Origin: Joostella atrarenae
GTDB lineage: Bacteria > Bacteroidota > Bacteroidia > Flavobacteriales > Flavobacteriaceae
Length of the DNA: 35,058 bases
Direction of reading: 5' to 3'
Assembly (NCBI RefSeq): GCF_021764745.1
Contig: NZ_JAETXX010000017.1
Location: 1-35,058, forward strand
Below are positions 1 through 7,008 of this stretch, piece by piece; within the stretch, counting starts at the first letter, position 1, and each line of letters begins with the position of its first letter. The notes under the pieces are model-generated. The model searched no databases, was not told the DNA's origin, and worked only from the letters and a program-made list of their open reading frames with translations. Both the position numbers and the translations under genes were made by a program.

Positions 1-48
1 CCGGATATAATAAGTAAATCAATGTTTAATTTTTTAAATCTTTTAATT

Positions 49-393
49 ATGAGTACGCTAAAAAATCAAGTACAGTTAATCGGAAATGTAGGACAGGAGC
101 CCCAAGTAACCGTTTTGGAAAACGGCAAAAAAGTAGCCCGAATTTCACTAGCTACCAATGAGAACTACAAAAACTCCAAAGGAGAGAAACAGACCAATAC
201 CGACTGGCACCAGCTAGTTGCCTGGGGGAAAGTCGCTTCCCTTATCGAGGAGTATGTATTTACCGGTAAAGAGATCGCCATACAGGGAAAACTTTCGTCT
301 CGTTCGTATGAGGATAAAGAAGGCGTAAAACGCTATGTAACCGAAGTGATCGTCTCAGAGATTCTATTTCTTAGAGGAAACCAAGCAAGTTAA
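49..393 (+). CDS. ssb: Single-stranded DNA-binding protein
   Basis: Binds and protects single-stranded DNA through one OB fold. The 114-residue product begins with the typical N-terminus STLKNQVQLIGNVG, followed by the family's ARISLATNE and W-H-LVAWGK segments. It ends soon after the OB fold and lacks the acidic C-terminal tail (DDDIPF-like) that housekeeping SSBs use to recruit partners, so it is a short, element-type SSB. An ATG nine codons upstream at 22 is in frame, but it would add a stretch unlike the family, so I chose the ATG at 49. Short SSBs of this kind are common on Bacteroidota conjugative elements, where they can coat transferred single strands. A strong hairpin terminator follows. 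The family is clear; the role in transfer is inferred. Confidence 0.93.
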   Translation: MSTLKNQVQLIGNVGQEPQVTVLENGKKVARISLATNENYKNSKGEKQTNTDWHQLVAWGKVASLIEEYVFTGKEIAIQGKLSSRSYEDKEGVKRYVTEVIVSEILFLRGNQAS

Positions 394-398
394 AAAAG

Positions 399-430
399 AA
401 TACAGCAGGTCCCCCGACCTGCTGTATTTA
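399..430 (+). terminator. Rho-independent-like terminator after ssb
   Basis: A perfect 13-bp stem (399-411 pairs with 416-428) closes a CCCC loop just after the ssb stop. The flanking A-run and T-run make it potentially bidirectional. It separates ssb from the RadC-like gene. Confidence 0.85.
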
Positions 431-462
431 ACTATTTCGGATCAATTTAAAATTGAATAGTT

Positions 463-912
463 ATGTTAAACAAAGTTAATGAAATTCAACTCTCGTATAA
501 AGAAGGTTTTTTGACAAGTCATCAAACACATATTAAATGTAGTAAGGATGCAGCCGACCTTTTATATCAATCTTTTGATAAGCACACAATAGCTATGAAT
601 GAAACCTTTAAAGTATTGCTTCTCAATCATGCCAATGGTGTTAAAGGAATTTATACCCATTCTAATGGAGGAATTACCGGAACTCTGGTAGACATTCGAA
701 TTATTTTTGCCGTAGTACTAAAAAGCCTATCAACGTCAATTATTTTATGTCATAATCATCCAAGTAGCAATCTAAAAGCGAGTACACTGGATAAGGAGCT
801 CACAAGAAAAATTGTAAAAGCAGCTTCGTATATGGATGTCAAAATTCTCGATCATATTATTTTAAGTCCGGCGGGAAACTATCTCAGTTTTGCTGATGAA
901 TCCTTAATTTAA
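463..912 (+). CDS. RadC-like JAB/MPN domain protein
   Basis: A 149-residue protein of the RadC/JAB family. The metal-binding JAMM signature is visible as CHNHPSS (H97, H99, S101) followed by D110, with the family glutamate near E46 (NETFKVLLL). Full RadC proteins are about 220 residues and carry an N-terminal helix-hairpin-helix; this one has only the JAB part, the form usually found on Bacteroidota mobile elements. The biochemical function of RadC is not settled despite its DNA-repair name. The gene has its own terminator on each side (399-430 and 941-980), so it is probably transcribed alone. Confidence 0.88.
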   Translation: MLNKVNEIQLSYKEGFLTSHQTHIKCSKDAADLLYQSFDKHTIAMNETFKVLLLNHANGVKGIYTHSNGGITGTLVDIRIIFAVVLKSLSTSIILCHNHPSSNLKASTLDKELTRKIVKAASYMDVKILDHIILSPAGNYLSFADESLI

Positions 913-940
913 TTTTATTTATACTCATTTAAGTTGTTTT

Positions 941-980
941 GGGTATTTCAATTTATCAAGAAATACCCTATTTTTATATA
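941..980 (+). terminator. Terminator after the RadC-like gene
   Basis: A 9-bp perfect stem (941-949 with 960-968) and a 10-nt loop are followed by an AT-rich run (TATTTTTATATA). It lies 29 bp after the stop codon. Confidence 0.7.
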
Positions 981-1142
981 GCAATATTCCCATCCCTTTT
1001 TTGACTTTCACTGATGGGATCAATTTATAAATAATTTAATTTTCAAGGTTTGATTCTTACCGTGATTTGTCTTGTTATAGGCAAAGAATCGGTTAAGATA
1101 AATCCGGTCTTTTGTTTTTTAACCAGAGACTGGGCGGTTGTT

Positions 1143-1165
1143 TTTTTATCCCTGCGGGATAAAAA
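1143..1165. repeat. Perfect inverted repeat, 10-bp stem
   Basis: TTTTTATCCC pairs with GGGATAAAAA around a TGC loop. Its position next to a second hairpin and before bfmA suggests a relaxosome or oriT element, although the T and A runs also resemble a terminator. Confidence 0.7.
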
Positions 1166-1179
1166 GGAATAGCAAGAGG

Positions 1180-1202
1180 GCAATGCGCTAAAGCGTCATT
1201 GC
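1180..1202. repeat. oriT-like hairpin
   Basis: GCAATGCGCT (1180-1189) pairs with AGCG (1192-1195) and CATTGC (1197-1202), with one bulged T at 1196. GC-containing hairpins like this stand out from the AT-rich surroundings and lie close to relaxase genes in related elements. Assignment to oriT is inferred. Confidence 0.5.
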
Positions 1203-1338
1203 AATCTCATTTATTTTCTAAGCTATTGAAAATCAGATGCTTATACAGATGTAAATAATTCACAATCAGGGAAGTACCTTGATTTTTTATGAAAAAACAC
1301 ACGCAGCCCCTGTAAACAGGAAACTTTTTTATGAAAAA

Positions 1339-1950
1339 ATGGATAAGGAATTTGAAAAAGAAGGATATGCCGGACTGAGAATCAAAAAATCAGTCGCCCG
1401 AAAGTTCCGGAAGTATTGTAAAATACTCTCCAAGTCACAATCTATGACTTTATTGCTTATGCTACAGTTTTTTGAAAGTAGTGGGCTTTCCCCGGAAGAA
1501 TCCATCGGTCCCAATGCCTATACCTTAGAGAGTCTAATCAAAAGGCGTATCCATGGAGTGATCTCCATTATAAAGGATATGGAAAAACACCAGACCAAGC
1601 CCACCGTAGCCATGCTACAAAACCTCTTTGAACAGGCGGAAAGTACTTCCGAAAAAAAGTCGGGAAACACTAAGAAAAGTTGGAAGGAAAAAAATTTGAA
1701 ACCAGGACATATAAGCAGCCATAATATTCCTAAGCGGTTGGAACTGGAAGAAGCTAAAGAACAGGTAACCCTATATCGGAATAAACATGCCAAAGCAACA
1801 CAAGAATTGTCCGATACCAGAAAGGAGATTTCGCGTTTTCTCGAAAAAGTAAAACCCATTCGGAGCAATTTTGGAAAACCCTACCTGCGTATCGACCTTT
1901 CTCTGGAAAGTCTGGAACATCTCAAACGAAAACTAAACTTAAATGAATAA
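1339..1950 (+). CDS. bfmA: BfmA/BtgA-type mobilization accessory protein
   Basis: Relaxosome accessory protein that is thought to bind oriT DNA and help the relaxase. The 203-residue product has the BfmA/BtgA core: LRIKKSVARKFRKYCK, SQSMTLLLMLQFFE, GPNAYTLE and RINGV-like RIHGVISIIKDMEKHQTKPT, up to about residue 95. A lysine-rich linker and a helical, probably coiled-coil, C-terminus (EEAKEQVTLYRNKHAKATQ) follow. A TTG in frame at 1279 would add 20 residues, but the ATG at 1339 directly precedes the conserved region. The gene ends 2 bp before the relaxase gene, so the two are probably one transcript. Confidence 0.88.
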   Translation: MDKEFEKEGYAGLRIKKSVARKFRKYCKILSKSQSMTLLLMLQFFESSGLSPEESIGPNAYTLESLIKRRIHGVISIIKDMEKHQTKPTVAMLQNLFEQAESTSEKKSGNTKKSWKEKNLKPGHISSHNIPKRLELEEAKEQVTLYRNKHAKATQELSDTRKEISRFLEKVKPIRSNFGKPYLRIDLSLESLEHLKRKLNLNE

Positions 1951-1952
1951 TC

Positions 1953-2975
1953 ATGTACGTCACCATCACACCACAAAATATGAGCGACACCTATAATGTA
2001 AGTGTTACTAATTTCGTAGAGTATTTGGAAAAAGAAAACGAAGGGAAATCGCCGGAAGAAATGGAACATTTCTTTAACCAGCATGAGGATACGGTTGACC
2101 GGGATCATGTCATTAAAGATATCGACGGAAATACGGCTAAGCTTAGGAAAACTGAACCTCGCTTCTACTCCATTACCATCAACCCTAGTAAACGGGAGCT
2201 CCAACATCTCAAACAAGGCGACCTCAACCTAAAGGCCTATACCCGGGAGGTTATGAAAGGCTATACCCAATCCTTTAACAGGGATAAGGAGGTTTCAGTG
2301 GACGATATTAAGTATTATGCAAAAATAGAACATCGACGCTCCTACAAGGGCTTTGATCGGGAAATCAAGGAAAATGCTCCCTATACCAAAAAAATAGCCA
2401 GACTCAAAAACGATATCCGGAAAGTGGAACGTGGGGAAATAAAAGGCAATGTCAAAAAAATGGAAAAAGAGATCGACCAGCTCTTACGGGAGATCCCTCA
2501 TAAAGTTAATGGCAAACCCATTTCACAGGGTATGCAAAAATCAGGGATGCAAACCCACATTCATATTGTGGTAAGCCGCAGGGACGCCTCCAATTCCTAT
2601 AGTCTATCCCCAGGAAGCAAGTATAAAGCCTCACAGGTGGAGCTGAACGGAAAGACCGTAAAACGGGGCTTTGACAGGGACAGCTTTTTTATAAATACCG
2701 AAAAAACCTTTGACCGAATGACCGGGTACCAGCGCAACTTTGCCGAATACTACCAGGCAAGAAAACTAATGGTAACCGACCCCAAAAAGTATTTTGAATT
2801 ACTGCTGAAAACCCCGAAAAAGGAACGAAAAACAGCTTTATCCATTCTTCGGGAATCCGGCATAAGGATACCCGGGCTCAACATTCCCGTTACAAAAACC
2901 CAAATGGCTCTAAAAACCATCAAGTCGTTGAGAAAGATCATCGATATCACCAAGGAGTCCAGCCAGGGCTATTAA
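1953..2975 (+). CDS. mobB: MobB-type relaxase (DUF5712-like)
   Basis: Probable relaxase that nicks oriT and stays bound to the transferred strand. The 340-residue protein begins MYVTITPQN. It has a helical middle region rich in K and E (about residues 140-175) and the relaxase-like histidine motif THIHIVVSRRD (about residues 201-211). This is followed by LSPGSKYK and GFDRDSFF segments typical of the DUF5712 group found with BfmA. The HxH motif would be the metal-binding pair. A catalytic tyrosine is not obvious: Y14 and the tyrosines at about 264-266 are candidates only. The gene sits 2 bp after bfmA and 17 bp before the coupling-protein gene. The family call is firm; the mechanism is inferred. 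Confidence 0.85.
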   Translation: MYVTITPQNMSDTYNVSVTNFVEYLEKENEGKSPEEMEHFFNQHEDTVDRDHVIKDIDGNTAKLRKTEPRFYSITINPSKRELQHLKQGDLNLKAYTREVMKGYTQSFNRDKEVSVDDIKYYAKIEHRRSYKGFDREIKENAPYTKKIARLKNDIRKVERGEIKGNVKKMEKEIDQLLREIPHKVNGKPISQGMQKSGMQTHIHIVVSRRDASNSYSLSPGSKYKASQVELNGKTVKRGFDRDSFFINTEKTFDRMTGYQRNFAEYYQARKLMVTDPKKYFELLLKTPKKERKTALSILRESGIRIPGLNIPVTKTQMALKTIKSLRKIIDITKESSQGY

Positions 2976-2992
2976 TTAAAATTCCTATTTCC

Positions 2993-4579
2993 ATGTATTG
3001 CTACCTGTATATTATTTTAAGTGTTGTATTATTGTTTTTGATAGGCGTACGGTTTTTGGGAGTGCACTGGAGTTTTATTTTTTCCCTGATCGTCCCCCTG
3101 CTTTCCTGTTTGATTTGGGTATGGCATCTTCTTCCCGCTAGAGCCTGGATGCAAATACTCCTGTATATTGAAGCGCCGGCTCTTTTATGTGTAGGTATTC
3201 TCTATGCACGCATTCTGTACGTCATCCGTCCGATACCCAATAAAAAATATAGGGTAAAACTGTATTTAAAAAACGGGAGCCTTGTTTTGGATAACATCCG
3301 GCGTGGTATTTCCATTATTGGGGCAGCCGGGAGTGGCAAAACGGAAAGCGTGGTCTTTAACCTCCTGCAACACTTAGGGAAACATTCCTTTTGTGGCGTC
3401 ATGCATGATTACAAACATTTTGAACTGACAGAAATTGCCTATCCCCTTTTCCAACAGTCGGGCATTCCTTTCTATATTATTTCTCCAGATAAAATCTATC
3501 ACCGGGTCAACCCCATTGCACCCCGCTACTTGGAACACGAAGAATCCGTCAATGAAGTCTCTAGAGTACTTCTGGAAAACCTGTTGGAAATGAAAGAATC
3601 TGGTGCCACCGGAACTTCCCGATTTTTTAATGATGCCGTGGAAGGACTTATCGCAGGGATGATCTTGAAACTGAAAGAAGATTATCCTCAGTATTGCACC
3701 TTACCGCATATGATGGCGTTATATCAGTTATTGGACACCGACAGCCTTATCAATTTTTTGGTTTCCAACCGGACCTCCAAAGCCATGGCCGATGCCTTTA
3801 TCAGCGGCAGGGATTCCGAACGTCAAACAGCTGGAGTGAAAAGTACATTGGCCAATGCCTTTAAAAAGATTTCAACCAAACGGCTCTTTGCCCTGCTCTC
3901 TGCAGATGAAGTGCCCCTGGATGTCAATAATCAGGATAACCCAGCGATAGTATCTTTGGTCAACAATCCCCTTTTTGAAACTTCGTATTCGCCCATACTG
4001 GCAACCATACTCCATACCATAACCAAGCAAATGAGTGTCCGGCACCGGCTGCCTTCCTTTGTCCTGATGGAAGAAGCCCCTACCATCCGACTGCTTAACA
4101 TGCACCGCATACCAGCAAGTTTGCGTAGTTATGATATAGCTACCCTTTATGTCCTTCAGGATAAAATACAGAATGACCTGCTCTATGGGGACAAAGCCAG
4201 CAAAGCCATCCTGAGTAATCTTTCCTACCAGTTTTTTGGAAAGGCCAACGATCCGGATACAGCCAAATATTATGAACAGTTTTTTGAAATTGTGAAAATG
4301 AAAACCACCAGTATCAGTAAAGGGGAATGGATGAACCCCCGCACCCGAATTACCAAAAGTGAAAAGGAAGTGGCTAAGATACGGGCGGATCGTTTTTTCC
4401 GTTTAAAACCAGGGGAATTTGTAGCCTTTGCTGATGGTAGAGAGAAACGAGTACGATTTAAAAAACACCTGATTGAAAAGTCTTTGCCGCCATTTCACGG
4501 AAAAGCTGTGGATGTTGATGCTGAATTTTTAAGAGTGTATTCGGAGGTACGGAATATTTTCACACACTTTGCGGGATAG
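2993..4579 (+). CDS. VirD4/TraG-like type IV coupling protein
   Basis: ATPase that links the relaxosome to the conjugation channel at the inner membrane. The 528-residue product starts with three hydrophobic segments (about residues 3-20, 25-45 and 53-77), followed by Walker A GAAGSGKT (110-117) and a Walker B-like FVLMEE (356-361, E360/E361). The conserved MHDYKHFE segment (138-144) resembles the VirD4 region after the P-loop. The order bfmA, relaxase, coupling protein forms a complete mobilization module on one strand. It should not be confused with the Bacteroides TraG at 14191-16608, which is a VirB4-type ATPase. Confidence 0.9.
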   Translation: MYCYLYIILSVVLLFLIGVRFLGVHWSFIFSLIVPLLSCLIWVWHLLPARAWMQILLYIEAPALLCVGILYARILYVIRPIPNKKYRVKLYLKNGSLVLDNIRRGISIIGAAGSGKTESVVFNLLQHLGKHSFCGVMHDYKHFELTEIAYPLFQQSGIPFYIISPDKIYHRVNPIAPRYLEHEESVNEVSRVLLENLLEMKESGATGTSRFFNDAVEGLIAGMILKLKEDYPQYCTLPHMMALYQLLDTDSLINFLVSNRTSKAMADAFISGRDSERQTAGVKSTLANAFKKISTKRLFALLSADEVPLDVNNQDNPAIVSLVNNPLFETSYSPILATILHTITKQMSVRHRLPSFVLMEEAPTIRLLNMHRIPASLRSYDIATLYVLQDKIQNDLLYGDKASKAILSNLSYQFFGKANDPDTAKYYEQFFEIVKMKTTSISKGEWMNPRTRITKSEKEVAKIRADRFFRLKPGEFVAFADGREKRVRFKKHLIEKSLPPFHGKAVDVDAEFLRVYSEVRNIFTHFAG

Positions 4580-4628
4580 TCTCTTTTAAAAAACATGTCC
4601 CATTTTAAATGCTACCAAGGATAATTTG

Positions 4629-5344
4629 CTACCAATATTCCTTTCGGATCTTTTTTAATTTGTTATTATCAAAATACAGGCGCATGGAATAACGTCCTAT
4701 TCCGGCATCCTTCCTGATTTCCGAAAAGAAAAATTCCCATTGGGTATATCTCGCCATCTCAGGATCATATTCTTTTTCCAGGTTTTTCTCTGATAAAACA
4801 ATAGGCATATTTGTTTTTCCTAACCTGTTTGGGATTTCCCCCAACTTTTCCGAAGCCCGAGTAACATGATCCCCCAGTTTTATAGAGGTCTCCGGTATTT
4901 CCTCAGGCCAATTTTCCAAGATATCCACTTTCAACGTCAACCCCCCGGGAACAAAAGGTATAGGCACCTCTCCTGTTTCATCTTCGTACCATTCCTCCAA
5001 GACAAACAGTGGATCCCTCCATCTTTTGATTTCAGTAACTTCTTCATCTTTAAAACCAATATAGACACTATCTGTATCATATCTTGGCCTCAGTACGATT
5101 ACTGCATTATATAATGCCAAATTATCCCCTATACTTGCCAAATGTTCCCCTGATCTACCTACCAGGGTAATGTCATCAAAACCTTTCTCCTTTCCTAATT
5201 CCTGAAGCTGATGATACGCTTCTTCCGGCGAGCTTCCGATTTTTAAATTCCATTGCCGTCCCTTGATGATATTTGTTATACCGAAGGTTTCCTCTTGGTC
5301 AAAACAAGAGACCAAACCTATAAAAGTAATATTATTTTTTTCAT
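4629..5344 (-). pseudogene. Lipoprotein gene with a frame break in its signal peptide
   Basis: A 228-codon open frame runs from a TTG at 5315, but its first residues (LVSC followed by FDQEE) form the end of a lipoprotein signal peptide with a perfect lipobox. The obvious ATG at 5344-5342 lies in another frame: it reads MKKIILLL and hits a TAG at 5320-5318. One added A in the A7 run at 5335-5341, or loss of two, would join ATG to lipobox and give a short signal peptide ending IGLVSC. The mature part (DITLVGRSGEHL, WNLKIGSSPEEAY, CTERM YSMRLYFDN) has no family I recognise. The body is intact, so the break may be recent, phase-variable, bypassed by slippage, or a sequencing error in a homopolymer. 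Cargo gene, converging on the mobilization operon. Confidence 0.7.
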
Positions 5345-5769
5345 CACTGCATAATATTAGTCAATAATCTGATTTTTGTAAAATATTGCATTTCAACACA
5401 ATAAAAATAATCAACAATCGGCTTAATACAAAATTTACGTAGTTCAGATCCTCTAAAATTAAAGACTTACCTATGTTGTAGTGTCTCACTATAAAGGGGA
5501 AGTCTACAAATTCTTATACTTCGATGTATCTTCGTTGATTTTTCGTCCAGCTGGTCCGGTCAACCTAGGGAAGCCACCTTCTTTGACTAACTTGGACTTG
5601 TGCAGTAGGTGGTAAGACTTGATAATATGCATGACTTTAACATTGGATTTTATGCAATCTGTGCAATTATTGTGCAATGCGCTTCAAGGCATAAAATGCT
5701 TCTGTACTTTTATGTCCACTGGATTTTAAATGGATATATCAGATAGTACTCTGAGTAATGATTTACTTG
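5345..5769. other. Stretch without an intact gene, with decayed coding remnants
   Basis: This 425-bp gap contains the frame-shifted remnant described at 5504-5737 on the minus strand. The rest is AT-rich and shows no RNA gene, repeat or clear terminator. It would also hold the promoter of the lipoprotein gene, which I could not identify. Confidence 0.5.
5504..5737 (-). pseudogene. Decayed gene fragment, family not recognised
   Basis: Two protein-like minus-strand frames abut. The upstream one reads YIHLKSSGHKSTEAFYALKR and stops at 5667. The downstream one is open from 5683 to its stop at 5504 and includes VMHIIKSYHLLHKSKLVKEG, then GGFPRLTGPAGRKINEDT. They overlap at about 5667-5686, so one frameshift there would join them into a single peptide of roughly 75 residues. 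The composition looks coding. An ATG at 5632 could start an independent 42-residue peptide instead. I cannot assign a family. It lies between the lipoprotein and the AbiEii-type toxin, as expected for turnover in a cargo region. Confidence 0.3.
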
Positions 5770-6531
5770 TTATATTCGTGCTGAAGGGTAATCAATATCT
5801 AAAAAAGAACATAATCGCCGAAGATGAATTCTCCAACGCATACTGGCCATTTGCCAAGAATCCGCTCCTTCAATCGTAACAATATTATCGTGAGAATGCA
5901 TCATTTTATCTTTACTCACCTTATACTTTCTGTCAAACCTTAACAACAATAATGGGTTATCCAATGCCGTGTCTTCATTATCCAAATCAAAAATATTCCT
6001 GTCTTCTTCCTTGTCAAATCTTTTGTGCTTCTCCAGTAGTTGGCTATATAGATCAATTAAAGAATATTCCTTGGTTATATAATATAAATCATAAATATCC
6101 TTTCTCGCCGGCCTACTGGAGGCGCTCATTAATTTAAAAAGAGCTATATCCCTCACAGAAAATAACCGTACCCCCTTTAACTCTTCAAAAGGATCAATTA
6201 TTTTCATATTCTGAATAATATCCACCTTTATGATTGTGGAGTCTTTCCTTATAAAGAAACGTAAAAACGTAAATTGATCATTAATATTTGTAGGGTCTAT
6301 AAATCCAAACGCATTATCGCCATAAAAAACTTTTACTTCTTCCTCTATTTCACGAAACCCTTTACGACCTATTATCTCCGGGCAAAATAAATCTATATCA
6401 ATAGATTCCCTGTGATTGAAACGTAAAGCTAGATTGGTTCCCCCTGCCAATGCAAAACCTTTCAGGCTATCAAGGGTATGTAATTCTTTGATGGTTTTTA
6501 GCAAAGCAGAAGAAATAGCCTTCTTCATCAT
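5770..6531 (-). CDS. AbiEii/AbiGii-type nucleotidyltransferase toxin
   Basis: Member of the AbiEii toxin family, DNA polymerase beta-like nucleotidyltransferases. Some relatives block growth by adding nucleotides to tRNA acceptor ends; others bind GTP. The 253-residue protein shows ALAGGTNLALRF (G30, G31, T32), HRESIDIDLF (D45 and D47, the metal-binding pair) and a third acidic residue in IIKVDII (D104). It therefore looks catalytically intact. Its ATG overlaps the stop of the upstream partner gene by 4 bp (ATGA), the usual coupling in toxin-antitoxin pairs. Cargo of the conjugative element, where it could act in phage defence or in stabilising the element. The substrate is unknown. Confidence 0.88.
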   Translation of the reverse strand: MMKKAISSALLKTIKELHTLDSLKGFALAGGTNLALRFNHRESIDIDLFCPEIIGRKGFREIEEEVKVFYGDNAFGFIDPTNINDQFTFLRFFIRKDSTIIKVDIIQNMKIIDPFEELKGVRLFSVRDIALFKLMSASSRPARKDIYDLYYITKEYSLIDLYSQLLEKHKRFDKEEDRNIFDLDNEDTALDNPLLLLRFDRKYKVSKDKMMHSHDNIVTIEGADSWQMASMRWRIHLRRLCSFLDIDYPSARI

Positions 6532-6815
6532 AGGACATATCTAAAAAAAGGCTTCGTGTGATAGCGTTCGGCTACTAATTCGCATACATCATTACTGATA
6601 TGCTCTTTGGTAGTTTTTAACACAGATACTATTTCATTTTTTGAATAGAGTTTTTCAAGTTCTTGAATATCTTTTTCAAAACTTGATTTAGTGGTAGCAA
6701 ATAAAGCCCTGGGGATGATAATAGCCCTATCCCTTTTTACGGACAGCCTACTGGCATCCATATCCCAAAACAAATGCTTTGGAAAACGTTTTGCTATGTT
6801 TATTGCCTTTTCCAT
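6528..6815 (-). CDS. Small partner (probable antitoxin) of the AbiEii-type toxin
   Basis: A 95-residue protein starting MEKAINIAKRFPKHLFWDMD, with IIIPRALFAT in the middle and an LxxLYSKNEIVSVLKTTK helix pair. This matches the small DUF6922-like proteins found directly before AbiEii-type toxins in Bacteroidota. It is much shorter than classical AbiEi antitoxins (about 190 residues) and lacks an obvious N-terminal winged helix. It overlaps the toxin start by 4 bp. A Bacteroidota promoter and a palindrome lie just upstream (6831-6863), suggesting autoregulation. Pairing is strongly supported by position; the neutralising mechanism is inferred. Confidence 0.75.
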   Translation of the reverse strand: MEKAINIAKRFPKHLFWDMDASRLSVKRDRAIIIPRALFATTKSSFEKDIQELEKLYSKNEIVSVLKTTKEHISNDVCELVAERYHTKPFFRYVL

Positions 6816-6830
6816 ACCTATTCAATAATG

Positions 6831-6838
6831 CAAAGTTA
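6831..6838 (-). promoter_or_regulatory. Bacteroidota -7 promoter element of the AbiE pair
   Basis: The minus strand reads TAACTTTG, an exact match to the TAnnTTTG element of Bacteroidota promoters. It lies about 15 bp upstream of the antitoxin ATG (6815), giving a leader of only about 10 nt. Confidence 0.6.
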
Positions 6839-6844
6839 CAGAAT

Positions 6845-6863
6845 ATTAGAGAATTACTCTAAT
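6845..6863. promoter_or_regulatory. Palindromic operator candidate for the AbiE pair
   Basis: ATTAGAG and CTCTAAT form a perfect 7-bp inverted repeat with a 5-bp spacer. It lies directly upstream of the TAnnTTTG element, where a bound protein would cover the spacer and -33 region. Confidence 0.55.
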
Positions 6864-7008
6864 TTAATGCCAAAATTATAACAGAGGGGAGCCTACCATT
6901 TTAGGTTGCAAAATAGTTACATCATCAAATAAAAGCCTTTAAAAAGCCCTATAATTAAATCTAAAACTAGTAGTCTGAGAAACGAATACCATTCTCATAA
7001 ACAGACAT

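Larger units (their letters stand above)
981..1338 (+). other. Non-coding segment upstream of the mobilization genes, probable oriT region
   Basis: No convincing gene is present between the RadC-like gene and bfmA. The segment holds two strong stem-loops. One is a 10-bp perfect stem with a TGC loop (1143-1152 with 1156-1165). The other is the imperfect GCAATGCGCT / AGCG-T-CATTGC hairpin at 1180-1202. A hairpin-rich non-coding stretch directly before the relaxase accessory gene is where oriT lies in Bacteroidota conjugative elements. The nick site cannot be read from sequence alone. Confidence 0.55.

Noticed and set aside
5318-5344. Eight-residue peptide frame MKKIILLL
   Set aside because: Better explained as the displaced start of the lipoprotein signal peptide than as a separate gene.
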